Below, piece by piece: positions 50,218 to 61,339 of a DNA stretch of 64,000 bases. Origin of the DNA: Proteromonas lacertae (lineage: Eukaryota; Sar; Bigyra; Opalinata; Proteromonadidae). Location of the stretch: NCBI GenBank assembly GCA_002245135.1, contig NGBS01000876.1, positions 1 to 64,000 of the forward strand, written 5' to 3'. Each line of letters starts with the position of its first letter. Position 1 is the first letter of the stretch. Position numbers and translations under genes: made by a program. Below the pieces are notes generated by a model that made no database searches, was not told where the DNA came from, and worked only from the letters and a program-made list of their open reading frames with translations.

Positions 50218-51185
50218 TTACAACATATATTGTGGTTTGTTCATCGTACTTTCATCTTCAGGTTCTGGTGTTTGATCATATAATATAAAGTCCTTCTCCT
50301 CATCAATTTCACTTAGATTATTATCAGTGATTTTCAATATAGATGCTCTATTACCTTCTCTGTAGCAGTAATTTGGTACACTCCATACGATCAAACAGTT
50401 ACGATTAGGGAAGAAGAATTTATAACCCTCTTTAGCCAACTGATGTGCTCTACAAATCAAATTCAAATTATTCCATTGACAAAACTGATCAGCAACATCA
50501 CTACCGAAAATATAACCACAACCACGTGGATTTCTACCAAATCCTTTGTAATCTTCCTCTGGATCGGACCATAATAAATCAGCATAAGTACCTGTATTAG
50601 GAACCTCATGTCTACGATCAATAGTTTGAATATAATCAATAGATGATAAATCAGGAGATAAACCGCCATGTACACAAAATACTTGTCCGTTAATCACACC
50701 ACTGATTGGTAGGTAGTCAAATATATCAGTTATATACCTCCAAGCATTCATGTTACCATATTTCTTACTACATTCATCATAAAAACCATATGTCATTGTA
50801 ATTTGTCTCATTTCGTGATTTCCTCGTAATAATGTGATTCTTTCTGGATATAATACCTTTAAACATAATAAGAGTTCTACTGTTTCTACTGAGAAGTGAC
50901 CTCGATCAACATAATCGCCTAAAAACACATATCTTTCATCAGTCTTGTCCATTTCACCACCTAATTCAAATAAATGCTTCAAATCGTAAAATTGACCATG
51001 AATATCACCACATACCCATACAGGGGTTTGAATCATCTATTATAATCTAAAAATGAGTATTATACTTGGACGTTGGCCTCTTCAACTAATATTTCTTTTA
51101 CTTGTTCACAAATAAATCTAAGTTGATTTTCTGTTAATGGAGTTCTTGATTTTACTTGTTCAAAGAGTTGTTTAACATCATACAT
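50218..51185 (-). CDS. PP2A/PP4/PP6-family Ser/Thr phosphatase catalytic subunit (complete)
   Basis: Two exons, 312 aa; the intron at 51037-51065 leaves 939 nt. Metallophosphatase motifs: [46 protein letters not shown] and [11 protein letters not shown]. The chain length and the [11 protein letters not shown] block place it in the PP2A-like group, closest by eye to PP4/PP6. Two positions are unusual: [11 protein letters not shown] for SAPNYCYRCGN, and an extended acidic tail before the terminal QYML instead of YFL. It is convergent with the CIPK gene. Confidence 0.92.
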
Positions 51186-51397
51186 TGTTTATGATCCCCT
51201 ATTGATTATAATATAAAATATAATAAAGAATATATTAAAAGAAACAAGAAAAACAAAAGATAGTTGGCTATTTAATGAATACTTGACAATTATAAAAACA
51301 AAGATTTCTGACTCGGTCAAATTACAATTCATCAAAACTACTTTATCAAATATAATTCTTTTCAAATCTATTTTGCATTTATTTTTTAATCGTTTTT

Positions 51398-52169
51398 ATG
51401 AGTTATTTACAAGAAGAAAAGGGTTATAATGAAGAGGAAGATGATGATTATGCGCCAGGTATTTTCAATATTACTATTACTAATAGAAATACCTTTGGAT
51501 CAAATTGCTGAACCAGAAAATCATGAGCTTAGAAATAAAAAAGTGGGTGAAGTGGAATATAAAGATGTAAATGAAATATCAGATCACCAAAAAAGAAAAG
51601 TAGATGAAGCTTTTAAAGAATTGTTGTCTTTTAATCAACCTAAAAAGCCCAAAACAAAATCTCAATCATTATCAGCAATGATGAATCAATTGAATTCAAA
51701 AACTAAATCGAAGACAAAAGCTAAAGTAATGTCAAACATATTAACCACCAATAATGATGAAGAGAATTTAAAAAAAGCCAAAGAAGCAGCAGCCAAAATA
51801 GCACAACAATTAAACAAACCAAAAGTAGAAAAAGAAGTAAGATTCGCAGGTAGAACAATAAAAATAACAACAAATGAAAAACAACCTGAAAATAACACAT
51901 CAACTAGAAAGAAGCAGGATGATTTAGACGTATTATTAAACCAATTAAAAGCACCAAAGAATATTTCTACATTAGATAAAACAGCTCATGATTGGGAACA
52001 ATATAAAGACAAGAAAGGAATTAGAGATGAAGTAGAAAAAGCTGCAAAGAATGGATATTTAGAGAAAAAGGACTTTTTATTACGTGTTGATTATAGACAA
52101 TTTGAAAAGGAAAGAGATCAAAGAGAACAAGAAAGAATAAAGAGAGAATTAAATGCAGTAAAGAAGTAG
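51398..52169 (+). CDS. BCNT/CFDP1 (Swc5) chromatin-remodelling subunit
   Basis: Two exons, 247 aa; the intron at 51459-51486 leaves 744 nt. An acidic N-terminus (NEEEDDDYAP) and Lys-rich middle lead to the C-terminal BCNT domain (ISTLDKTAHDWEQYKDKKGI, YLEKKDFLLRVDYRQFEKERD). This matches CFDP1/Swc5, a subunit of the SWR1/SRCAP complex that exchanges H2A.Z. The assignment of this domain is strong. Confidence 0.9.
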
Positions 52170-52659
52170 TGGTTTATTTTATATATTATTTTTGTAGATT
52201 AGTCTTTAACTGATGTGATGTAAGTGTTTTTTATTTATATATTACATTGTATTTTGTTGAATTTCATTATAAAATAATGAAAGGTTGATTCTTGTTTGAT
52301 ATTAATTATTAGTTAAAACCTGAGGTAGTGATACAGCATAAGAAGGTAGTATTTTCTGTAAATCAGTATAATAATCTAAATCAGAGTTATATCAAACAGT
52401 CAACAACTACAATCAATCACCAATCTATACAACCCTGCTTAGTTTACTAATTCAAAGTAAATTAGTCAAGTATTCTATCTCCATCATTTCATTTCTTGGA
52501 TATAAGGGAGATTTGCTCAACTGGATTATATTCAAGGATTATTTATTAGAATTTATAAACATTCAAATGGATTATACTCAAGCTTTTGGAAATTACACAA
52601 CATTCTATTACAATTATTGTTTAGGTCAAATAACATAATATTTATACATTTTTATGCAG
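52170..52659. other. Intergenic region before the NTPase cassette
   Basis: About 490 bp of A/T-rich sequence after the CFDP1 gene, with no gene seen. A CTCAAC-TGGATTATATTCAAGG-like stretch appears twice in loose form near 52515-52580. The left inverted repeat of the cassette starts at its end. Confidence 0.5.
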
Positions 52660-52794
52660 TGCAATGGTATTAACAAAATTTTAGTTTTAATCTCCTTCTA
52701 CATCACAATAAAAATTGATTTAAAATTAATTATGATCAAGCCAAATGCTTGATAATTCATTTTGAATGATTTGATTGGCTATTTTCACAATCAT
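52660..52794 (+). repeat. Left inverted repeat of NTPase cassette (135 bp)
   Basis: It pairs with 55938-56072 in reverse complement over 135 bp with about seven mismatches. It contains an internal stem-loop (ATCAAGC, loop CAAAT, GCTTGAT). No target-site duplication is obvious outside the outer ends. Confidence 0.9.
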
Positions 52795-52866
52795 TTGAAT
52801 TATTCATATCTCGTTTTATCTGTATTTTTTTCTCTTTTTATATATAATTTAGTTATAGATAGTAAT

Positions 52867-55772
52867 ATGAGCTGCTTTACAGAAGAGGTTGATTTCATTG
52901 TACCAAAACTAAAATGTATTGCTTTTTAAAGTATTTATATATTGCATAGGTAAAGAAGAAAAATACAGAGATAGTATAAAAAGAAAAAGAACCGATATTT
53001 TAGGAAATGAGTCTAAAAAGACAGCTACAAATGTATTATAAATTCCTATACAATGTTAGATTGTTAAACCAACTGTTAAGCTTGTATGTCCTTCACTTGT
53101 ACATAAACCATTAAAAATTAAACGACAAAAAGAACAGCTAAATCCTTTAGAAGTGGTATATAGTTGTATTATATTGAATAGAAGAAGAATGCTATTAGTT
53201 TGTCTTCAAAGTTGTTTATGTTCTGTAAATATGTTCCTGAATTATTAGAATCAACAATATCAGGAGGAATAAAGATGGTAAGAAAATTAAATGTTGTGTT
53301 TGATATATGTAAAAGAAGAAAGTTAGAAGAAGATAATTTTGTGAAGATAATAAACAGTTTGGTAGATGATGATAAAGATTGTTTACGATTTAGAGATGAT
53401 AGTGTTAATGTATTTCAATTTCCAAAGAGAATGATTTTTAAAAGAGCTTGTTACAAAGTAATGTATGAAGATATTATTAGATTAATAAAGATTTATGACT
53501 ATCCAACAATTATAATAAGTGGCCAACCTGGTATAGGTAAAACAAGTTTCTTATATTATCTATTACATTGTTTAAAGACATATGATGATTATAGATATAT
53601 GGATGAAGATAAAAGAATAGAAAGAGAAATAAATGGTATATATGTAGTAAAAGGAAGAAAAGATGGTAATCCACTTGAAAAGCAAGTGTGTAAACTTAAC
53701 CAAGATGCCAAAATCTGTATAGTAGATACAAACATGAATGATGTTACAGAGTCAATAATAATAGTTGACACTTATAATGGCGAATATAAACCAAATAATA
53801 TCGTAATATCCATTAGTTCACCAGATGAAAATAATATTAAAACATACAAAGCTAGAAGACATATAACTGAATTATATTTCGAAACATTAAGTTATGAAGA
53901 AGTAGTAAAATGGTTTGATAAATGTATTGGTATTGACAGAGATGATGAATTTAAAGAAATATGTGAAACTTATGGCAATATTCCACGTCAAATTTACTTT
54001 CATCATTTATATAAAGAGAATTATGGTAGAGATTATTGGGATTATTATGTGAAGTTAATAGATAGTGTAGTTGGTACAATTGGTTATAATAATTTTGTTA
54101 CAAATTATATGAAAGAAGAAAGATTAACTGATAATAATGGATTATCGAATATAATATTGAGATATGATTATGAAAAAGAAATGAATGAGGTATTAGGTCA
54201 TGAAGTATTGAAGCCAAAAGATCATTTAAAATTCATATCTGAGAAGGTTGAAAAATACATAGTAAATAAATTCTATCCACCTAAGAATGAACCAGAATAT
54301 AGTGAATTATGTCGATATTATGATGAAATTAAGAATGATGATAAAGAAATGAAAAGAGGTGTAATGAAAAAAATGATATCATATGAATTGAGTAAAGATA
54401 TAATACAATTAAATGTGAAAGAAGATAAGAATTTTAGACTAAATTATGATAAGCCAATCTTAGTTCATCATCCTGATGGTGCAAAACATTTTGTTTATTT
54501 TATATTGGATGAAAACAATTATTTTGATTTAATAATGAATGGAATATTTATAAAGATATTATTAGATGGTGAGAGATTAGAAACTAATGAAACAAAAATA
54601 GAAAAATCAATCAAAGTATAAATAATCTATATTTATATAATATAATAAAATAGGAATATAATAAAAATGAAAATTGTGAATATAAATATTGTGGTTTAAA
54701 TGAAAGTCGCAAAGTGGTAGCAAAAGGAGGAGGAAGAAGAAGAAGAAGAAGTAATGAATTAGTAGAAGAAGTAAAAGAAAGAAAAGAAGAAAAAGAAGAA
54801 AAAGAAGAAAAGGAAGAAAAGGAAGAGGGAGAAGTTATGACTGAAAATCCATCACCATTATGTAAACTACCAGAAAAAGTGGATTTTGAAATATTTGCTG
54901 ATATAGATGCTGAGACTATTTATTTGATGAGAAAATGTTATAAATCAATTTTGGATATTATTTATCCTGAAGGTATGAATCTAGATTTTAAACATCAAAA
55001 GAACTATTTAATATTTGGACAAGCTGGAATAGGAAAATTAATATTAGCGAATGTTATAAAAGAATATATTCATGAAAAGAGGAATGAAAAAGTTAGAATA
55101 AAACATATAGATGGAAACGGAGAGAGAATAAAAGGTTATAATGAATGTGAAATAGACAAAGATTATATATTAATTTGTAATGGAGCTGTAATTGGAGAAG
55201 ATGATTATGCTGATGCAAAAATGATAATACTATTAGCTGATCCATGTGATAAAAAGTATAAAACATTTGAGAGTAAGAGATATCCTCTGGTAATGTATAT
55301 ACCTCCATTTACAAAAGAAGAAATAGAAGAAGTAATAATTCTAGAAAATCCTCAAAATATTTTACCTACCAGACATTTTATTAATAGATGTGAATTAAGA
55401 GAAAGATCAACATTAAAATCTGGAGATATAAAGGGTTATGAAAGAAGAATAAAATTATATAGAAAGAATTATGAATATTATGGAGGTATAATTGGAAATA
55501 AAGAATGTGATGAAGAAATGATTAAATATGAACTTTTTAAAATGAAGGAAAATGAAAGGTTAGAAGACATAATAAATGGAATTGATGCATGTTCTTTTTC
55601 GAAAGGTTGTGATAAAATAATAATATATGAAACGTGTGAAGATGTTACTAAATCCAATCATTTGATATTCATATCTGAAACAATTCAAAAAATGGCTAAG
55701 AAAATATTATTCAAAATTACTTCAATAGAAGAATGTAAAGACAAATGGAAGTATAATTGGATGTATATATGA
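52867..55772 (+). CDS. Tandem P-loop NTPase protein of Crinkler/RHS type
   Basis: Five exons joined by introns 52916-52949, 53033-53059, 53153-53181 and 54616-54653 give 2778 nt, 925 aa. Module 1 (~120-430): IIISGQPGIGKTSFLYYLL (Walker A), then NIVISISSPDENNIKTYK, TLSYEEVVKWF and ETYGNIPRQIY. This order of SP(D/N)E, aromatic LSxEE and GxxPR is characteristic of the NTPase shared by oomycete Crinklers and trypanosome RHS proteins. Module 2 (~610-925), after a Lys/Glu-rich linker, repeats the layout with a degenerate Walker A (GQAGIGKLIL, no Ser/Thr) and IILLADPCDKKYKTFESK. Both modules share an FISE..xK..xKI end. No signal peptide. A further exon may continue past 55772 into the right repeat. 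Fusion by the 38-nt intron is inferred. Confidence 0.72.
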
Positions 55773-55937
55773 GAATATAATGTTATATTTACTTGAAACA
55801 AATGAAAGATTTAGAGAAATAATAATAAATAAAATGTGTGATTTAAATAATGATTTAAATAAATAAAACGAGTAAAGACAAGATAAAAAAAGATTTCGAC
55901 AATATAGTAAAAGATGTAGCAATAGTGAAAGTTAAAG

Positions 55938-56072
55938 ATGATTGTGAGAATAGCCAATCAAATCAATCAAAATGAATTATCAAGCATTTGGCTTGATCAT
56001 AATTATTTTTAAATCAATTTTTATTGTGATGCAGAAGAAGATTAAAACTAAAATTTTGTTAATACTATTACA
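55938..56072 (-). repeat. Right inverted repeat of NTPase cassette (135 bp)
   Basis: Partner of 52660-52794. An open frame (KIKKDFDNIVKDVAIVKVKD, then ENSQSNQSK and TGA at about 55974) runs into its inner end, so the 3' end of the NTPase gene may overlap the repeat. Confidence 0.9.
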
Positions 56073-56167
56073 TTCTAATAACATAAGTCTGATCTTTGTT
56101 CTTGATTTGTTGTTGTATAATGTAATTTTCATTAATTAAATAGAATATAAATAATAATCTTAAATGA

Positions 56168-57750
56168 TTAGAAAAAGTTATTATTATTATTATTATTATT
56201 TATATTATTCATTGTGTTATGATGGCTAGGAGTTTTCTCAGCTCTTATTACACTCTCACATTTTGACAATTGTTTATTAATTATATGATTATTCAATTGA
56301 AATGATTGTCGTTGTTGTTGTGGTGGTGGTATTACAATATTATTCGATAATTTAGATAGTCGTGAACCTAATGATAAGCCATCTGTTGTATTATTAGAGG
56401 ATGTAGAAGATGGGTAATAATACATTTTACTATCATTATCATCATATTCACGAGATGTATTATATCTGTATAATGCTAAAGTTACACCAAAATGACCATT
56501 TTGTTCATCACACAGAGGATTGTATTTCTTAGCAAATATGATAGTTAAATCACTAAATGAAAGTAAAATATGACTTTTCTTATTATTATTATTAATGTTA
56601 ATTGTTGTTTTGTTACTAATTGTTGTTGTTGTTGTGGTGGTGGTAGTGGTGGTTTTTATAGTTCTGGTTGTAGTTTTTGTTTCACTACTACTACTATTCT
56701 CACCACTGATTCTATTTATTGTATCTTTCTTTTTGATTGTTTCTAATGAATTTATTCTCAGTTTTGAATTGCGTATAGGTTGTTTTGGTTGTAAAGTCTT
56801 GCTATTATTATTATTATTATTATTTGCTGATGCAGTGTAGTTATAATAATCTATATCAACATTATCTTCATTTTCTTCTTCATCATCATCATCATCATCA
56901 TCATTTTCATAATCAAATTCTAATGGGTTATAATGTAAAGTGATGTGATTCATTATATTACGTAGGCAGGATTCTTTAGGATATTTATTGTTATTTAATC
57001 TCTTATACATCTTTATTGTGTATATTGAATTACGACGATTATTTATTACTTTCACTATTTTGGGTGTTATTATTTGCTTTATTATTGTATTTTGTAGAAT
57101 AAAGATTGGTCTCCATAAAATTTCAGTTTTCACTGCAAAACTAAGGAAATCTTTGAAATTAAGACATCCTCTGTAATTTCTATATCGAATTATATGATTA
57201 TATAAATAATATACGTATCATATTTTCTAAATAACATTTCATATATCTCATCACAGTATATTTGAGTTTGTAACAACGATAGTAATGAATTAATATGAGT
57301 CTACAGGATATTATATGTAAATAATTATAAATATACCCACATTACTGTACCATTAAATGTATTCATCGTGCTAAAAAGACCATACAATAGTTCATGAGTT
57401 GGAGCAAAAGAAAAAAACAGACTTAGTTGAAAAAATCCATCCCATGTTAAAATATGTTTAGGATATATAGATGTTAGATAGGAATGAAGAGGGATTGGTT
57501 CAAGATTCAGAAATGAAGAAAAACTATTGCCAGCTGTTTTATGAATGTGTTGCAAACTATTACATTAAATATAAACATCATATTAATATACTATTTATAA
57601 AATTTTGACTTAATGAATTTTATCTCGTGGTGATTTACTAATACACACAAGATAAATAAGATAAATACAATATAAATAACATGCATATGAAATAGACTCA
57701 TCTGATAGCTCGTGCTCAGCATCGGATGAAGAAGGTATTATTTTCATCAT
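56168..57750 (-). CDS. EF-hand membrane protein family, paralogue 1
   Basis: Five exons, 481 aa. Introns at 57638-57668, 57557-57591, 57301-57336 and 57180-57214 leave 1446 nt. It aligns with the next two genes: NHHEIKFIKSKFYKYL near the N-terminus, a hydrophobic WDGFFQLSLFFSFAP segment, a single EF-hand-like loop DTNYRGCLNFKDF, then TEILWRPIF and PLEFDYEND. It differs by a polyD/E tract, long T and N runs and a different C-terminus. No family recognised beyond the EF-hand. Confidence 0.7.
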
Positions 57751-57985
57751 TATTCGTTATACGTGAAATATAATTGTATTATGTTGATGGCAACTGTGTT
57801 ATTGAATATAAGTATTATACTAAAACATATACATCTAAAATGAGTAGTTTTTTAAAGTGAATATTCAAGATTATGAGAAATGACCATAAACCAACAAAAA
57901 CACTCAAAAATATTTCCAATACTGACTATATTATACTGTATTAAATTATTATCATTTATATTCTGATGCAGAATACATTATAATT

Positions 57986-59155
57986 CTAAATATCTTCAGT
58001 CACAGGAGTTACTGCATATTTAGATGAGTGACTGCTTGATGATTGTTTTAATATGGACTTATTCCTTCCAGATGACAGTTTAAATTCTATTGAAGAGATT
58101 TTAACGTTAGATAAACTCTCTTTCCAACGATATTTCTTCCTCAATAACACATAGTAATAGTCTATATTTCTGAGTGTATCTGTTGTAGTAAAGCTTTTTA
58201 AATGTTTTGAAGAAAGAGTTTCATGAAGTAACACATATTCAGGGTTGTATAATTTAATGAATATTCCTGTTAAATCAGCAAATGCAATTGAAGACCTGCT
58301 GCCACTGCTTCTAGATGCATCCTCTACATAATCAAATTTCAAAGGATGTGGTAATCCCTTTAATTTACGTGATATAGATTCACTACATCTTAATGGTGGT
58401 AAATTGCCATTATGATCATTCATATAATCGATAGTAGTTTTTACACTTAATTTTCTGTTGAATATATAGGCATAACTTCCTTTGGGGAAAAATACTTCCA
58501 ATAACATAATGCGTGCATAATACAATGGTTTCCAAAGAATAGCAGTTCTTGAAGCAAAGTTGAAGAATTGATGCAAACTCAAATAACCATCAAAATTGAT
58601 ATCCAGATGATTAAATGATTCTTCAACTACGCCTAGCGCTAAAATATCAGTATCAAATAACTTTGCCATCTTTTTTACACTCTTAAAATCAACTAATCCT
58701 TTTAAAACTATTATCCATATTCAACAAAGCTATATTTAATTATATTATATATAACAATTAAATACCAAAGAACACTCCTATATTTGGAGCAAGGCATAAA
58801 AATACGGTTATTTGAAAGAAATCGTTCCAAGGCATCGAGCTGCTTTCTATAGATAAAGCAAATATTATCATATACCATAATGATCGTATAAGAGATGATT
58901 AAATGCTTTTAAATGACAACCAAACACTTCCAAAAAAATAAAATTCCTTTCCTTACTGCCATTAATAGTACTATTAAATATAAAATCAATTATTACTTCT
59001 GGAAATAGTCGTATTTCTTTTTTATGTGTTGAATCTCATAATTATTAACTAGAACTAGACCAAAATAACATACGATTGAAATATTTAGCAAACAAAATTG
59101 AGTTTTCATTCAATGAATTGGGATCTTCTTTAATCATTGGGGAAATTTCATCCAT
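57986..59155 (-). pseudogene. EF-hand membrane protein family, paralogue 2 (one frameshift)
   Basis: Same five-exon layout from ATG 59155 (MDEISPMIKEDPNSLNENS), through NNYEIQHIKKKYDYF, PWNDFFQITVFLCLAP, to the EF-hand DINFDGYLSLHQF, TAILWKPLYYAR and the C-terminal PLKFDYVEDASRSSG block. One extra base in an A-run near 58705 breaks the frame between the membrane segment and the EF-hand exon; the exon sum is one more than a multiple of three. The C-terminal 410 bp are almost identical to paralogue 3. Either a recent pseudogene or a homopolymer error. Confidence 0.7.
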
Positions 59156-59935
59156 TTCTAATGTTGTAATTAAAATAGATTCGTTTCTCTAATGACGTTA
59201 AATAAATTCAAAATAGAATTTAAAAAATACTCTTACTATAATTTTGAGTTTAAAATAAACAAAATGTTTATACAGGTTAGAATAATAAATATTTTATATA
59301 ATCAATCCCAAACAAAAATACAAATACATTATATTTTCATTACTAGCAGTAACGAGTTATATATATAATATTATTCATAATTTAATTCTCTCCACTTTTT
59401 AAAAATAACTTATATATGGTTATAAAAGAAAGATTGATGGTTTAAATCAATTTTGAATAATTACCATCGGATATTTACATTTTTTCATTAATCTATATTG
59501 TTTCTATTTGATTTATTAATAGCAATTCTGTAGTAGAATTTTATTATCTTCTTTTCGTTTATACAACAAACAATAGTAATTATTATCTCTCTTCCTTATA
59601 TATCCATTATTTCATATATATTCAAAATATACGTTTGACACATACATGTATAATCCACTAAATATATAATCAACTGTATATACTTTTAAAAACATTCTAT
59701 TTTCTTTAAACCATATTTCCTGTATAGATATATTCAGTTCAATGCTAATCTTCTATTTTGCTTGTAACTAAATAACCTTAAACAACCTTAAAAAAGTAAA
59801 ATTTGAATTATGAAACGGATACATTTTTATATAAAATAAAATTTGAATAAAGCAAAAATATTCCTTATGTATATTACATTTTTAAAATATATTAAACTTA
59901 TATTATCTATTTTTATTATGAAATATTAACTGTTG
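59156..59935. other. Intergenic region, no gene seen
   Basis: About 780 bp of very A/T-rich sequence between paralogues 2 and 3. There are no open frames of note, no RNA gene and no repeat recognised. Confidence 0.6.
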
Positions 59936-61100
59936 TTAAGGATAATCAATCAAAGGAGTTACTGCATATTTAGATGAGTGACTGCTTGATGATTGTTTTA
60001 ATATGGACTTACTTCTCGAAGTTGATAGTTTAAATTCTATTGAAGAGAAGTTAACGTTAGATAAACTCTCTTTCCAACGATATTTCTTCCTCAATAACAC
60101 ATAGTAATAGTCTATATTTCTGAGTGTATCTGTTGTAGTAAAGCTTTTTAAATGTTTTGAAGAAAGAGTTTCATGAAGTAACACATATTCAGGGTTGTAT
60201 AATTTAATGAATATTTCTGTTAAATCAGCAAATGCAATTGAAGACCTGCTGCCACTGCTTCTAGATGCATCCTCTACATAATCAAATTTCAAAGGATGTG
60301 GTAATCCCTTTAATTTACGTGATATAGATTCACTACATCTTAATGGTGGTAATTTATTATTGTGACGACTCATGTAGTCTAAAGTACTTCTTAGGTTTAA
60401 CTTTCTATTTAGAACAGTTCCATAGCTACCTTCAGGAAAAAATACTTCTATGAGAATGATACGATAATAATATAATGGTTTCCAAAGAATAGCAGTTCTT
60501 GAAGCGAAATTGAAGAATTGATGCAAACTCAAATAGCCATCATCGTTTAAATCTAAATGATGAAAAGTGTCTTCAATAACACCAACAGTCAACACATCTG
60601 TATTAAATAAATAAGCCATCTTTTTCACACTCTCAAAATCAACTAATCCACCAATATTATTTTGTATATTCAATATAGCTATAATATTGTAATAAATTAT
60701 CATAAATATACCATAAAAAACTGCTACACAAGGTGCAAGACAGAGGAATACTACTATTTGAAAGAAATCGTTCCAAGGTATAAAAGAGTCTTCTAGGAAA
60801 TATTAAATGGGGTTATATACGATATTGATCATATAAAAAATGGTTAAATTGCTTCAAATGACAGCCGAACGCATCTAAGAATACATATTTATTCTCTTTG
60901 TTAGTTATAAAATTTCTATTAAATATATTTTTAGTAGTTACTTTAGTAGGTAATTATATTTCTTTTTAATGTGTTGAATCTCAGAATTATTCACTAAAAA
61001 TAAAGGTAACAAGGATACTATTAAAGTATTTAGCAAATAAGATAGAATTTTCGTTCAGAGAGTTTGTATCTACCTCGGTTGTTGTAGGAATTTCATTCAT
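59936..61100 (-). CDS. EF-hand membrane protein family, paralogue 3
   Basis: Five exons, 350 aa from ATG 61100 (MNEIPTTTEVDTNSLNENS). Introns at 60994-61018, 60916-60941, 60793-60820 and 60679-60711 leave 1053 nt. Order: polar N-terminus, a conserved EIQHIKKKYNYL helix, a hydrophobic segment (PWNDFFQIVVFLCLAPCVAVFYA) likely to be a membrane helix, and a canonical EF-hand loop DLNDDGYLSLHQF. Then come RTAILWKPLYYYRI, LKGLPHPLKFDYVED and a Ser-rich tail. Calcium binding at the membrane is inferred. It lies upstream-facing next to the GPCR-RGS gene on the same strand. Confidence 0.78.
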
Positions 61101-61339
61101 TTCTTCTATAGAATTAAAAAAAATATTCGTTTCACCAACATCCGTTGAATAAACCGATTTAAATTTCAGAATGAATCTCGTTTCCAATATGGGTTAATAA
61201 TATACAATTTAATTAGTTATACAACAATTAAAAATATTATACAAATCAACCCAAACATAATAAAAATTAAATTTTAAATACTTAAGATTACACAAAACAA
61301 AGGAAATTCTTAACTTATAATACTATATCACTCGTTTTT

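Larger units (their letters stand above)
31143..50646. repeat. Right arm of large inverted repeat
   Basis: Reverse-complement copy of 1-16675. It is longer than the left arm because of the chimeric insertion between about 38521 and 42672. Homology with the left arm stops near 31143, inside the coding region of a pseudokinase gene; beyond it the two sides carry different 3' ends of that gene. The outer limit is set here only by the window edge on the left side. Sequence past 50646 (the rest of the PP2A-like gene) has no partner visible in this window. Confidence 0.95.

Noticed and set aside
54621-54714. Two separate NTPase genes in the cassette
   Set aside because: The second ORF has no ATG near its start, while the first ends exactly at a GTATAA donor. 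A 38-nt intron joins them in frame and the total is a multiple of three.
61101-61187. N-terminal extension of EF-hand paralogue 3 (ETRFILKFKS...)
   Set aside because: It begins at a TTG after a stop codon, has no ATG, and is not kept in paralogue 2. The shared start is the ATG at 61100.
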